This document shows, piece by piece, positions 23,157-33,886 of a DNA stretch of 64,000 nucleotides. The stretch is from Archegozetes longisetosus (lineage: Eukaryota; Arthropoda; Arachnida; Sarcoptiformes; Trhypochthoniidae). The stretch covers positions 10,063,288 to 10,127,287 of the forward strand of contig JAEMBT020000009.1 of assembly GCA_018873245.2 (NCBI GenBank), written 5' to 3'. Every line of letters starts with the position of its first letter. Position 1 is the first letter of the stretch. The position numbers and the translations under genes are program-made. The notes under the pieces are model-generated. The model was not told where the DNA came from, ran no database searches, and saw only the letters and a list, made by a program, of their open reading frames with translations.

Positions 23157-24850
23157 CTATGCTTAAAAATGATATATACCATAAAAATGATATATACGCT
23201 AAAAATGATATATACGCTTAAAATGATATATATTATTAAAGATGATATTGGTTTAATGAACATTATAATGAACAGCATATTGTACTAAAAGTCGGGCGAT
23301 TATAACGAGAGTTCACTATGTCCCGATACAGTTTATATAGTCTTCGAACTAGATAATTTTTGAAAAAGTGTTCATTATAGTGAGTTGGTCACTATATTCG
23401 ACTTCATTATACAAAGAGTCGACTGTATATATGTCACCATTTATTTCAAACACATCATGAATTTAACGCAGGTTTTCGATTGAAATAATATACCCGTTTT
23501 GACAATTAAGTTTAAAAGTTTTTAGTTATTGATGTTTTGCAAATGAATTTGAATCATTAAACATCGTTAATAAACTATTAGTTTCTTCTCTTTAATTGAG
23601 AATGAGATATAAATAGGTTCGTATTGTATATAAGTTTAAATTTCGAACTTGGTGAATAACGTGATTAATGGGTCTTTAGTTACTTTTTAAAGCCCATTAA
23701 TTACCTTATTCACCAAAGTTCCAAACCTAAACTTATTTGTAATATGAACGCGAATGTAATATATATCATACTGAATCGAAGGAAATAAATTAATAGCTCA
23801 TTAAAGATGTTTCATTTTTCAAATTTGTTTATAACTTTACCTAACCTAACGTTATTAACTAAAAACTTTTTAACAATTTAATTGTCAATACGTGTATTGT
23901 TTAGCAGATGTTCATTTTTAACACTTTTAACTATACTATAATGAATAATTGTAACGAGTAGAATATCAATTATAAAAATAGACATAATTTCTAAGTGTAC
24001 AAGAATATATACCTCTTTAACAGCTTATAATTTTATTACTACTATGAGAAATTAATTAATTCTGAGCACGAGATCTCATGAGATATGGCTCTATTATCGC
24101 TATCAAAATAAGCGTTCAAAGAAAATCAGGAATAAAAAATTATAAAAATAGACACGGTCAGTCAAAAAGTTCTCGACCTAATACATTTCTTGATTTTCTT
24201 TGAATGCTTATTTTGATAGCGATAATAGAGCCATATCTCATGAGATCTCATGCTCAGAATTAATTAATTTCTCATAGTAGTAATAAAATTATAAGCTGTT
24301 AAAGAGGTATATATTCTTGTACACTTAGAAATTATGTCTATTTTTATAATTGATATTCTGCTCGTTACAATTATTCATTATAGTATAGTTAAAAGTGTTA
24401 AAAATGAACATCTGCTAAACAATACTCATATTGACAATTAAATTGTTAGTTTTTGGTCGTTGACGTTAGGTTAGGTTAGAAACGAATTTGAAAAATGAAA
24501 CATCTTTAATGAGCTATTAATTTCTTTCCTTCAATTCAGTAAGATATATATTACATTCGCGTTCATATTACATATAAGTTTAGCTTTGAAACTTTGGTGA
24601 ATAAGGTAATTAATGGGCTTCAAAAAGTAACTAAAGACCCATTAATTACGTTATTCACCAAGTTCGAAATTTAAACTTATATACAATACGAACCTATTTA
24701 TATCTCATTCTCAATTAAAGAGAAGAAATTAATAGTTTATTAACGATGTTTAATGATTCAAATTCGTTTGCAAAACGTCAATAACTAAAAACTTTTAAAC
24801 TTAATTGTCAAAACGGGTATATTATTTCAATCGAAAACCTGCGTTAAATT
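23157..24850. repeat. Palindromic intergenic region between head-to-head receptors
   Basis: The two halves (about 23,160-24,135 and 24,192-25,115) are inverted copies around a spacer of about 56 bp. Each half holds the ATGATATATA array, a 400-bp fold-back repeat centred on a GGTGAATAA / TTATTCACC pair (23,455-23,890 and 24,430-24,850), CCTAACCTAACG, and an AGATCTCATGAGATATGG block. The spacer holds CGGTCAGTCAAAAAGTTCTC, which looks like a Tc1-type end. Divergent promoters for both receptors must lie here. Confidence 0.75.
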
Positions 24851-25343
24851 CATGATGTGTTTGAAATAAATGCTGACATTCGACTCAGTCGACTCTTTGT
24901 ATAATGAAGTCGAATATAGTGAGCAACTCACTATAATGAACACTTTTTCAAAAATTATCTAGTTTGTGCACTGTATAAACTGCATCGGGACATAGTGAAC
25001 TCTCGTTATAATCGCCCGACTTTTAGTACAATATGCTGTTCATTATAATGTTCATTAAACCATATCATCTTTAATAGTATATATCATTTTTATGGTATAT
25101 ATAATTTTTAAGAATAGAATACATATTTCATAAAAGAAAACTTCGTTAAAATTGAGACTTCTACAGTCGTCTAATCTTTCTTATAAGATTGATTAGCTCT
25201 TATCATGAATCCATTGAATCTATAAAATAATAGTAAGACTCAATAATACTCTCATATCTTTTTTGATATCATTTCAGAGCGCTTTAAATATAATATTTAT
25301 ATATTTTTCAAACTTGATGAAAGCTATTAAAATTAAAAACTGA

Positions 25344-26280
25344 ATGGCGTTCAATATAGAAAATGCTTTCGATCCATCGCAAATATTACCGTCAGAATTG
25401 TTGATCACTTCTGCCGGATCTCATTTATATCTCATCGGTATATCTCTTTTCCCAAACGGATCGATTAAAAGGAAAAGAATTCATAACCCATTATTGATTG
25501 CTATAACGAATTCAATATATGTTCTCAAATGTATCATTACTCTACTATTACCAGAAGATAATCCTAAATATTTCCTTATGATTCTCGACTTCACATACTT
25601 TATGAACGTGAGAATTCACTTTAACATCATATTAATAATGATATTTATATTATCGCTGGTTACACAATGGATTCATTATAGAAATTATAAGAATAACAAA
25701 CTTCCGACTTATTTGAAACCATTTGAGATGATATCAGGACGCACTTCACCACTAAGTATTGGACTTTCAAACAGAGTCAGAATCTACAAACTCATGAAAA
25801 TAGCGAAACTAATATTCTATGTCTGCGATAACTTTCTAAAACCACTGACCATAACGTCTTGTTTGATTACTTACAATTTACCAATCTTTTTCAACTGTTC
25901 TTTCGTTCAGTTCATTTTCTACGTACTTCCTCTGAACTTTTTCTTGATTTCAAGCGCTTATCACGTTTATATGACTATTTTGTATCATATTGTCTACTTT
26001 TACCTCATTTGTTATTACCTGTCAATCAAAGCTGAAGAATTGAATGAGAAAGTTCAAACTTTCGCCAGAAAGCAAATCGAAATTAACGAATAAAAGGACT
26101 ATGGCTATAATGATGATTCTTGATAAAAACTATTCGGAAATCAACTCGTTTAATACAGATTTTTGTTTGAAATTTTTATTCTGGATTTGGCTTTTATTCT
26201 CTTTTGAAATTGATTTATTCTTATTCATGGGTATATTCTCGAAAGCTGGCTTTATGTTGAAAATGATTTTCATTTATTGA
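25344..26280 (+). pseudogene. Gustatory-receptor-like pseudogene, frameshifted and truncated (copy C)
   Basis: Opens with MAFNIENAFDPSQILPSELL and stays in frame for about 241 residues, matching copy D on the other arm. At about 26,067 an extra G (CCAGAAAGC against CCAAAAGC) shifts the frame; the original frame resumes as LTNKRTMAIMMILDKNYSEI. At 26,280, after KMIFIY, the gene is cut by a piece of the DUF4817-type element. The last third of exon 1 and exon 2 are absent. Confidence 0.85.
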
Positions 26281-26370
26281 TAGTGACATTTTGTCTAAAA
26301 TTTTAGACTGACATGTCAGGGTTAAATCAAAACAACTAAAGTTTAATTGTCATAAAATAAGGAATAATAA
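26278..26370 (-). mobile_element. Fragment of the DUF4817-type element
   Basis: About 90 bp, reverse complement of the 29,095-29,190 part of the element at 29,026-29,751, including the TCTAAAATTTTAGA palindrome and the first bases of its ATG. It truncates receptor copy C and marks a breakpoint of the inverted duplication. Confidence 0.75.
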
Positions 26371-28175
26371 ATAGTTTGCGTTCATAGTCTTTATTATAGC
26401 CACAGCTCATTTGTTCTTTAATTTCAACTTGTTTTTTTGGCAAAAGTTTGAACTATCTCATTCAATTCTTCAGCTTTAATTGACAGGTAATAGCAAATAA
26501 GATAAAAGTAGACGATATGATACATAATAATTATGTAGACGTGATAAGTAGTTAACATCAAGAAGAAATTCAGAGGAAATATTAGATGCTAGCAGAATAG
26601 TCTGGACAATCATTTCTCAGGATTGACAAATAATATAAACATGTTTATGCTATTTTACTACGCATTAGAGTAATATATGTTGAATGATGTGGTTTCATGT
26701 AATTTGCGTTCTTTTATTAATTATACAAGTGGGCTAAAACTGATCCACTTCGCACCAGTATTACAATCTAAGAACAGAGAGCATTTATCAAGTTTCATGT
26801 GTTGCTGGACATGTCTGCCTCTGAAGTTTATAAAATGCTTAAGGAAATCGCTCGAAGCCAAGCATTGAGTAGAAGCTGAGTCTACGAACTTCATAAAGAG
26901 TTTAGAGAATAAACCCGTTTAATAAGCGAAGATACTCCTCATGAAGGTAAACATCGTGAAGTACCGATGAAAATCACAGAGAAAAACTCAAAGAGCTTTT
27001 ATTTGAAGACCGTAATTGGGAAACCTTTGAATTGGCAGAAAATTTAGGAGTCAGTTATTGAAGCACAATAAGACTTGAAAGAAGTAGGTGCTAAAACAAT
27101 AGCTACGAGGTGGGCGCCTCATGAACTTACACCTGCTCAGAAACAGAAGCGCGTCGATGTATGTGTTCAACATCTTGAAAGATATAACAATGACCCTGAA
27201 TTTCTGGAAAGAATTATCGCAATTGATGAAACTTGGATCAGATCATATGACCCTAAAGATCCATTTAATTCACATCAATGGCGCTTACCTGGACAAGAAA
27301 CGTATGTAATTTTAACTTGAAATATTGGAAAACTAAAATAATGCTAGCGGCCATATTTGATACGACAGGCTCACCAAAATAAGAGCAACGATGGATGACT
27401 AGAAGGTGATGATTGTTGCTTTTCATCAAAATTGTATATTTGATTATCGACCTTTGTGGAAAAATACCAATGTCAATTTTCAAATATATATTGATTTTTT
27501 GGAACAAATAATTCCAAAATTAAAAAACCACCGGCTTCATAATCCACTTATCCTGCACGACAATGCTAGACCACAAACATCAGAAAGTCAAAGAATTCTT
27601 TGATCGACATCGTTAGGTGGAACTTAATCACCCCCTTACAGTCCTGATTTGAACTCTTGCGACTTTGATGGTATTGCAAGAATAAAGAGGCCAAATAAAG
27701 ATAAGAAATTTGCTAATGAGACTCAACTTAAGTTGGAGTATGATCGAGTTATAAATGAAATAAATGTCGAAATAGCCGCCACTGGTATAGGACACCTCCT
27801 ACTGCGATGGACTTTTGTCAACCAGACAGGAGGCCAATACATTCACTAATCATGTAATCATATTCAAAAAATATAGATTTGTTTTAAAGATCCAGTTGTC
27901 CGGACTATTCTGCTAGCATCTAGTACATAGAAAATGAATTGAACGAGAGAACAGCTGAAAAAGATCGGTATATTGTAATTAATTAGACTAAATGTTATGA
28001 TCAATGGTTTCAAAAAAAGGATCGCAAGTATAGAATATTCGTTTCGCTGTTTTAATGATTTTGTAGATTTTGGCCTTGTTCGAAAGTCCAATACTTCTGG
28101 ATGACGTGATGCTTGATATCACCTCAAATGGTTTGAACGAGTTGGATATTCGTTATTCTTATAATTTCTATAATG
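26371..28175 (-). pseudogene. Gustatory-receptor-like relic split by a mariner (right duplicate)
   Basis: Two blocks on the minus strand, 28,175-27,926 and 26,581-26,371, are collinear once the mariner between them is removed. The first codes the FLKPLIITFSLINYNIPIFF and QFIFYV region; the second continues PLNFFL, YHIVYFYLICYYLSIKAEEL and ends before NKR. Neither end of the gene is present. The insertion point, TA, matches that of the left duplicate at 528. Confidence 0.8.
26582..27923 (+). mobile_element. Full-length decayed mariner (1.34 kb)
   Basis: The ends are inverted (TAGATGCTAGCAGAATAGTC on the left, GACTATTCTGCTAGCATCTA on the right), flanked by TA at 26,580-26,581 and 27,924-27,925. 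Transposase pieces occur in order: a helix-turn-helix region around 26,880-27,060 with several stops, then RWAPHELTPAQKQKRVDVC and IAIDETWIRSYDPKDP (first Asp) at 27,105-27,265, LILHDNARPQTSES with the second Asp near 27,545-27,580, SPDLNSCDFDG with the third Asp near 27,640-27,665, and a tail ending GGQYIH. Catalytic residues are kept but stops and frameshifts make it inactive. Confidence 0.9.
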
Positions 28176-28399
28176 ATTTTATAGAAATATAAATAGTTTT
28201 TATCTATCAACGATCACAAAATTGTATTCGAACTTGAAATCTAATCAAATTAAATCATTACGAATAGAACTCGGTTCTTCTGATGCTTTATAAATAGTAT
28301 ATATGGTTTAAGAAATAAAGTTTGGAAAAAAAACTTGATAAATAAAAAATCAATAAATGCAGATATGAAATAGTTTTATTGCCTAGTTGTAGCTTATGA

Positions 28400-28990
28400 T
28401 AATCAAAATCTATTGAAGCTTAAACGTGAGTAGCGGCTCCATTGGCTGCTATTCATTTGTCTAATCTTTCTGGTATACTTTCTATCAAAGATTTCACTGT
28501 AGAGTAGTCGATATGGCAAATTTATGTGATTGCTTCTTTAATTCTCTTAGATATGTGGGACTGATTTTTTCAATTGTTGCTCAATTATTGCCCATATACA
28601 ATCAATGGGATTTAAGTCCAGTAATAGTTTAATAAGGGCGCGTTAATAGTGTTAATTTACGCCAACCAATTGATTGTAGAAAGCGTTGAATGGTTCTACC
28701 AGATACCTTAGAACTTAATTTTTTATGAGCCTTATTTACAATTCTCTCGCCTGAATGCTTATAGTGTTTTAATGCAAGTGCTGCAACTCTATGCCGATCG
28801 TTTGTTTTCAATTTGCGAGGTCTATCACTTTCAGGCTTCCTATTCATATCGCAGTTAGATTTAATTCAGTTTATAACACGATAAATTGCTCTCAGTGGCA
28901 TTTTTGTCAATTTAAAAAGTTGAGGCGCTTTTATGAAACCATTATCATAAAGAGCTTCACAGTAGATCTGATTCTGGCTTATAGTTCCAT
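28400..28990 (-). pseudogene. Tc1-like transposase, internally deleted (right duplicate)
   Basis: Counterpart of 1,000-1,582. The helix-turn-helix block NRKPESDRPRKLKTNDRHR (28,847-28,790) and downstream KLSSKVSGRTIQRFLQSIGW are followed by the same C-terminal remnant. This copy lacks the Harbinger insertion: its sequence runs uninterrupted through ATTCTGGCTTATAGTTCC at about 28,972-28,989. Confidence 0.7.
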
Positions 28991-29025
28991 TACATTTATT
29001 AACTTAGAAACTCCTGATAGAGATA

Positions 29026-29751
29026 TAGTCTTTTTTACTCGTTAGGCACTGAAAAAGTTTAATAACTTTTTAATTGCAATTAATAGACAAGTTAAATTTG
29101 GCTCAATTATTCCTTATTTTATGACAATTAAACTTTAGTTGTTTTGATTTAACCCTGACAAGTCAGTCTAAAATTTTAGACAAAATGTCACTATCAATAA
29201 AACAACGTGTCTTCATAATAGAAAATTACTTCATTAATGTTAAAACTCAAAATCCAAATAAAAAATGTTTAAAAGCTTATGTGCGAAAATTTGGTAAGAA
29301 GAATACTCCGTGTAGATCAAAAATTCAAAATAATGTGTCTAAATTCAGAAATACGGGCAGTGTGTGTGATAGAAAACCAGTACGCAAAAAACGTGGACAA
29401 GGTAAACGCCTCCGCGGTCACACGATTTGACGAGGCTGGTCTTTTTTTCGAAGGTGACATCTGAAGAATAATGTTTATTCATCAGATCCTCAAAATCTCA
29501 AGAAATTAAAATTAAACATAATTAATGAAATCAAAGCGGTAAGTATCGAAACTTTGCATAAAGTTTCAGAAAATATGGTAAATCCCGTTCGGATGTGTCT
29601 GGCCATGAATGGTGGGTACTTCCAACAATTATTGTAAACTGAGTTTAATTGTCACAAAATAATGGATAATTGAACAAAATTTGATTTGTTTATTAATTGT
29701 AATTAAAAATTAATTAAACTTTTTCAGCGCCTAATGAGTAAAAAAAGACTG
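29026..29751 (+). mobile_element. Tc1/mariner-superfamily element with DUF4817-type head (right duplicate)
   Basis: Sister of 3,201-3,926, 726 bp between TA dinucleotides. The head frame starts at 29,185 (MSLSIKQRVFIIENYF) and ends at 29,430; the C-terminal remnant with VSIETLHKVSENM lies around 29,535-29,600. The inverted ends are about 100 bp. Compared with the left copy it has many single-base differences and no large gap. Confidence 0.78.
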
Positions 29752-30308
29752 TATAATATTTATAAACTAATTAAAGTATTTTTACATGGCAGTAAATAAT
29801 CCTTCTGTAAAATGTCTTTTCAATTAACCATATAAAATAAGGTTTAATGGTTCTAATTAAGTACAAATTAAAAAGAAAGTTTTGTCAGTTTTAATGTCGT
29901 AAACCATATATAATTTACTTGAACTTGAACAAAAAATCGTTTCAAAGCCATATTGATTATCAACAATAGTTATTTAAACGAACAAAGGGTTCTATTTGAC
30001 TTTATCTGAAGAATAATTTCAAAAGTTTGATGTATACCTGTAACAAATGTGTCTAATTGAAAAGAAATCAAGAGTTATGCAAATTATTTACTCAAAAGAA
30101 TTTACTTTTTAAAACAGATTTTATTCAACGTGCAATTCAAAAATTAATTATCAATTTACATAAATCTTGTTTATGTTATTTGCAATAATTATTATACTCA
30201 ATTGTTTGCAAAGATAACGAATAGAACAGATGTCATAGTGATGGATATAATAAATGGTAAGTTAGTTTTATAATTACAGTATTATGGATTACTCAAAAGA
30301 TCAATAAC

Positions 30309-30810
30309 AGGGGACTGCCAATAAAAATGCCGAATTTAGTTTTTTCAGCATCTTTAAAGGACACTTCAGTTTTGTTTCATATTACCAATGCGTAAGACTT
30401 AAAAGACTGAGGATCATAATCATATGGCTATTTTTGTAATTACCTTAGTGTAACTTTAACAATTGAGAAAAGGTGTTTATTGTCAAAAATTATCAAGATA
30501 ATAATAATGATTTAGAGCTTACCCCTTATTCTTCGCATTTTAACTCGTTTGTCGATCTAACCCATAAAAGTTTAAACAATTAAAGGAATCAATTGCAAGA
30601 GAAATTAACGGTATTCAAACCTCGACACTCCAACGAGTTATCGACAATTTTAATTTAAGACTACGTCACGAGATCTCCAACAATGGTTATCATTTTGAAA
30701 ATAAATCGCAGCTGAGCTACATTGATTTGTTATAAGTTTGGTTATAATATATTTTGTATTTTTTAAAATAAAAAAAATGAAATCCGACATGTTTTCTGGA
30801 GGACTCTGCA
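30309..30810 (+). mobile_element. Nonautonomous Tc1-like relic (right duplicate)
   Basis: Counterpart of 4,482-4,974, with the same ends and the same transposase C-terminal remnant (EINGIQTSTLQRVIDNFN at about 30,605-30,660). It keeps GYHFENKSQ after a small insertion. Confidence 0.5.
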
Positions 30811-31658
30811 AATTATTATGAATGATAACAGATTTTAGATATGGATAAGATGTAACTGATACGATTAACGTTTAGCTATCAGGTGTTTCGTATTTTATTC
30901 AAAATACGAAACATTCAATTATTAACTATTAAATTTTCATTATATCATTCAGTAGACAAAACAGTAATTTAATCAGTTTAAAATTAGTTATGATTTTCAT
31001 TTGAAGTGATTAGTGTTTTGTACGCGTGGCTTAATTTGTTAACTGACAACTATTAATCAATCACTTAATATTAATTGATCAAGTTGTATTTGTTTACGAT
31101 ATGTTTGTAAGAGTTATGATATTATTAAGCCAAAATTAATCCATGCTTCAAAATGCGATATAAATGAAAATACTATTATTATAATTGATAGCGAAATTTA
31201 ACTGCTATTAATTTGACAAATTTAATGAGTCAAGTGAAGGAAAACTTCAAAATTGCAAAAAGTGCAAATGAATTTAAACCCAACATTCAGCTCAAAAATG
31301 ACTCAATTCAGTATTTGTTTATGTCGTTTCTTATCGTTGTTACATATATAGCTTATAAATGAAAGTAAGTATTCGAACTTGATGGATCAATAACTGTTTG
31401 AACACATACCAGACAAGACGATAAAGTTTTCGACGTGGCACAAAAAAACCAAAATCATAATGCCTAAAAGTCAAATATATTAACAGAGGAATACTAACAT
31501 TTAATTACTCACGTTGAAATGGAATTATTGGGCTTTCCTTCCCATTCAAACCTGATAATAGAGAACATTTACCGCAAATACTTTTAGCTGCAAGATAATA
31601 AACAACTATAACGAGTACAATAGCAATTATAGAAATGGATATCATATCAAGGTGAATA

Positions 31659-33046
31659 TTATATTAGAAGTCGACGACTTTCAACATATTCTCTGATTAA
31701 TACAATGATACTTCTATGATTTTCAGCATAAAAACCATAGTTAAAGCTGCAACCTATATATAATATAAAAAGTGTTAAATTCGATATCATATTATAAATT
31801 AGTTTTACTTCATATCCACGAAAGTGGTCTATAACAAATAGTTTCCAACAATAAAATCCAATTTTCTTTTGACTCAATCTCTCAATAAATGACGAGAGCT
31901 GAAAAATAAGATTTTTCATTAATTATTTTAATTAGTAAATCTTTGATTGTTGTAAGTTTTACAAACTTTAATATGTGTGTCGTTAGTTAAGGACAACTTG
32001 TTAGGTGTGAACACCATTCCCAATAATATATCATAAATTTTATTTGATTGATAATAGACAGAAGAGGCAGAACTTATGATTAATATCAAAGCGATCATGA
32101 ACAAAAAAACGCCATAAATGAAAATCATTTTCATCATAAAGCCAGCTTTCGAGAATATACCCATGAATAAGAATAAATCAATTTCAAAAGAGAATAAAAG
32201 CCAAATCCAGAATAAAAATTTTGACCAAAAATCTTTATTAAACGAGTTGATTTCCGAATAGTTTTTATCCAGAATCATCATTATAGCCATAGTCCTTTTA
32301 TTCGTTAATTTCGATTTGCTTTTGGCGAAAGTTTGAATTTTCTCATTCAATTCTTCAGCTTTGATTGACAGGTAATAACAAATGAGGTAAAAGTAGACAA
32401 TATGATACAAAATAGTCATATAAACGTGATAAGCGCTTGAAATCAAGAAAAAGTTCAGAGGAAGTACGTAGAAAATGAACTGAACGAAAGAACAGTTGAA
32501 AAAGATTGGTAAATTGTAAGTAATCAAACAAGACGTTATGGTCAGTGGTTTTAGAAAGTTATCGCAGACATAGAATATTAGTTTCGCTATTTTCATGAGT
32601 TTGTAGATTTTGACTTTGTTTGAAAGTCCAATACTTAGTGGTGAAGTGCGTCCTGATATCATCTCAAATGGTTTCAAATAAGTCGGAAGTTTGTTATTCT
32701 TATAATTTCTATAATGAATCCATTGTGTAACCAGCGATAATATAAATATTATTATTAATATGATGTTAAAGTGAATTCTCACGTTCATAAAGTATGCGAA
32801 GTCGAGAATCATAAGGAAATATTTAGGATTATCTTCTGGTAATAGTAGAGTAATGATACATTTGAGAACATATATTGAATTCGTTATAGCAATCAATAAT
32901 GGGTTATGAATTCTTTTCCTTTTAATCGATCCGTTTGGGAAAAGAGATATACCGATGAGATATAAATGAGATCCGGCAGAAGTGATCAACAATTCTGACG
33001 GTAATATTTGCGATGGATCGAAAGCATTTTCTATATTGAACGCCAT
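31659..33046 (-). CDS. Gustatory-receptor-like seven-transmembrane protein (copy D)
   Basis: Exon 1 is 33,046-31,967 and exon 2 is 31,898-31,659, giving 439 aa; the 68-bp intron has the GTTTGT donor, a TTACTAAT-like branch region and a TTTCAG acceptor. The frame is intact. It lies in both repeat systems: with its 3' flank it matches the left direct duplicate (copy A), and its 5' half and upstream flank match copy C in the inverted duplication. Copies A and D differ by scattered substitutions, mostly conservative. The hydrophobic pattern, the Lys-rich loop before NKRTMAIMM and TM7 in the last exon are as in the other copies. Function as a chemoreceptor is inferred from this architecture. Confidence 0.72.
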
Positions 33047-33886
33047 TCAGTTTTTAGTTTTAATAACTTTCATCAAGTTTGAAAAATATATAAATATTAT
33101 ATTTAAAGCGCTCTGAAATGATATCAAAAAGATATGAGAGTATTATTGAGTCTTACTATTATTTTATAGATTCAACGAATTCATGATAAGAGCTAATCAA
33201 TCTTATAAGAAAGATGCTTAAAAATGATATATACGCTTAAAATGATATATATTATTAAAGATGATATGGTTTAATGAACATTATAATGAACAGCATATTG
33301 TACTAAAAGTCGGGCGATTATAACGAGAGTTCACTATGTCCCGATACAGTTTATACAGTGTTCGAACTAGATAATTTTTGAAAAAGTGTTCATTATAGTG
33401 AGTTGGTCACTATATTCGACTTCATTATACAAAGAGTCGACTGTATATATGTCACCATTTATTTCAAACACATCATAAATTTAACGCGGATTTTCGATTG
33501 AAATAATATACCCGTTTGGACAATTAAGTTTAAAAGTTTTTAGTTATTGACGTTTTGCAAATGAGTTTGAATCATTAAACATCGTTAATAAACTATTAAT
33601 TTCTTCTCTTCAATTGAGAATGAGATATAAATAGGTTCGCATTGTATATAAGTTTAAATTTCGTACTTGGTGAATAACGTGATTAATGGGTCTTTAGTTA
33701 CTTTTTAAAGCCCATCAATTACCTTATTCACCAAAGTTTCAAACCTAAACTTATTTGTAATATGAACACGAATGTAATATATATCATATTGAATCGAAGG
33801 AAATAAATTAATAGCTCATTAAAGAGGTTTAATTTTTCAAATTCGTTTCTAACCTAACCTAACGTCAACGACCAAAAACTAACAAT

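Larger units (their letters stand above)
20409..26280. repeat. Left arm of the large inverted duplication
   Basis: This segment is the reverse complement of about 32,110-41,540, once the LINE at 33,889-37,498 is removed. The outer 3 kb (20,409-23,260 against 38,690-41,540) appear nearly identical. The inner end is cut at 26,280 by a transposon fragment. The arm is itself a palindrome centred at about 24,165, carrying two receptor genes head to head. Confidence 0.85.
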
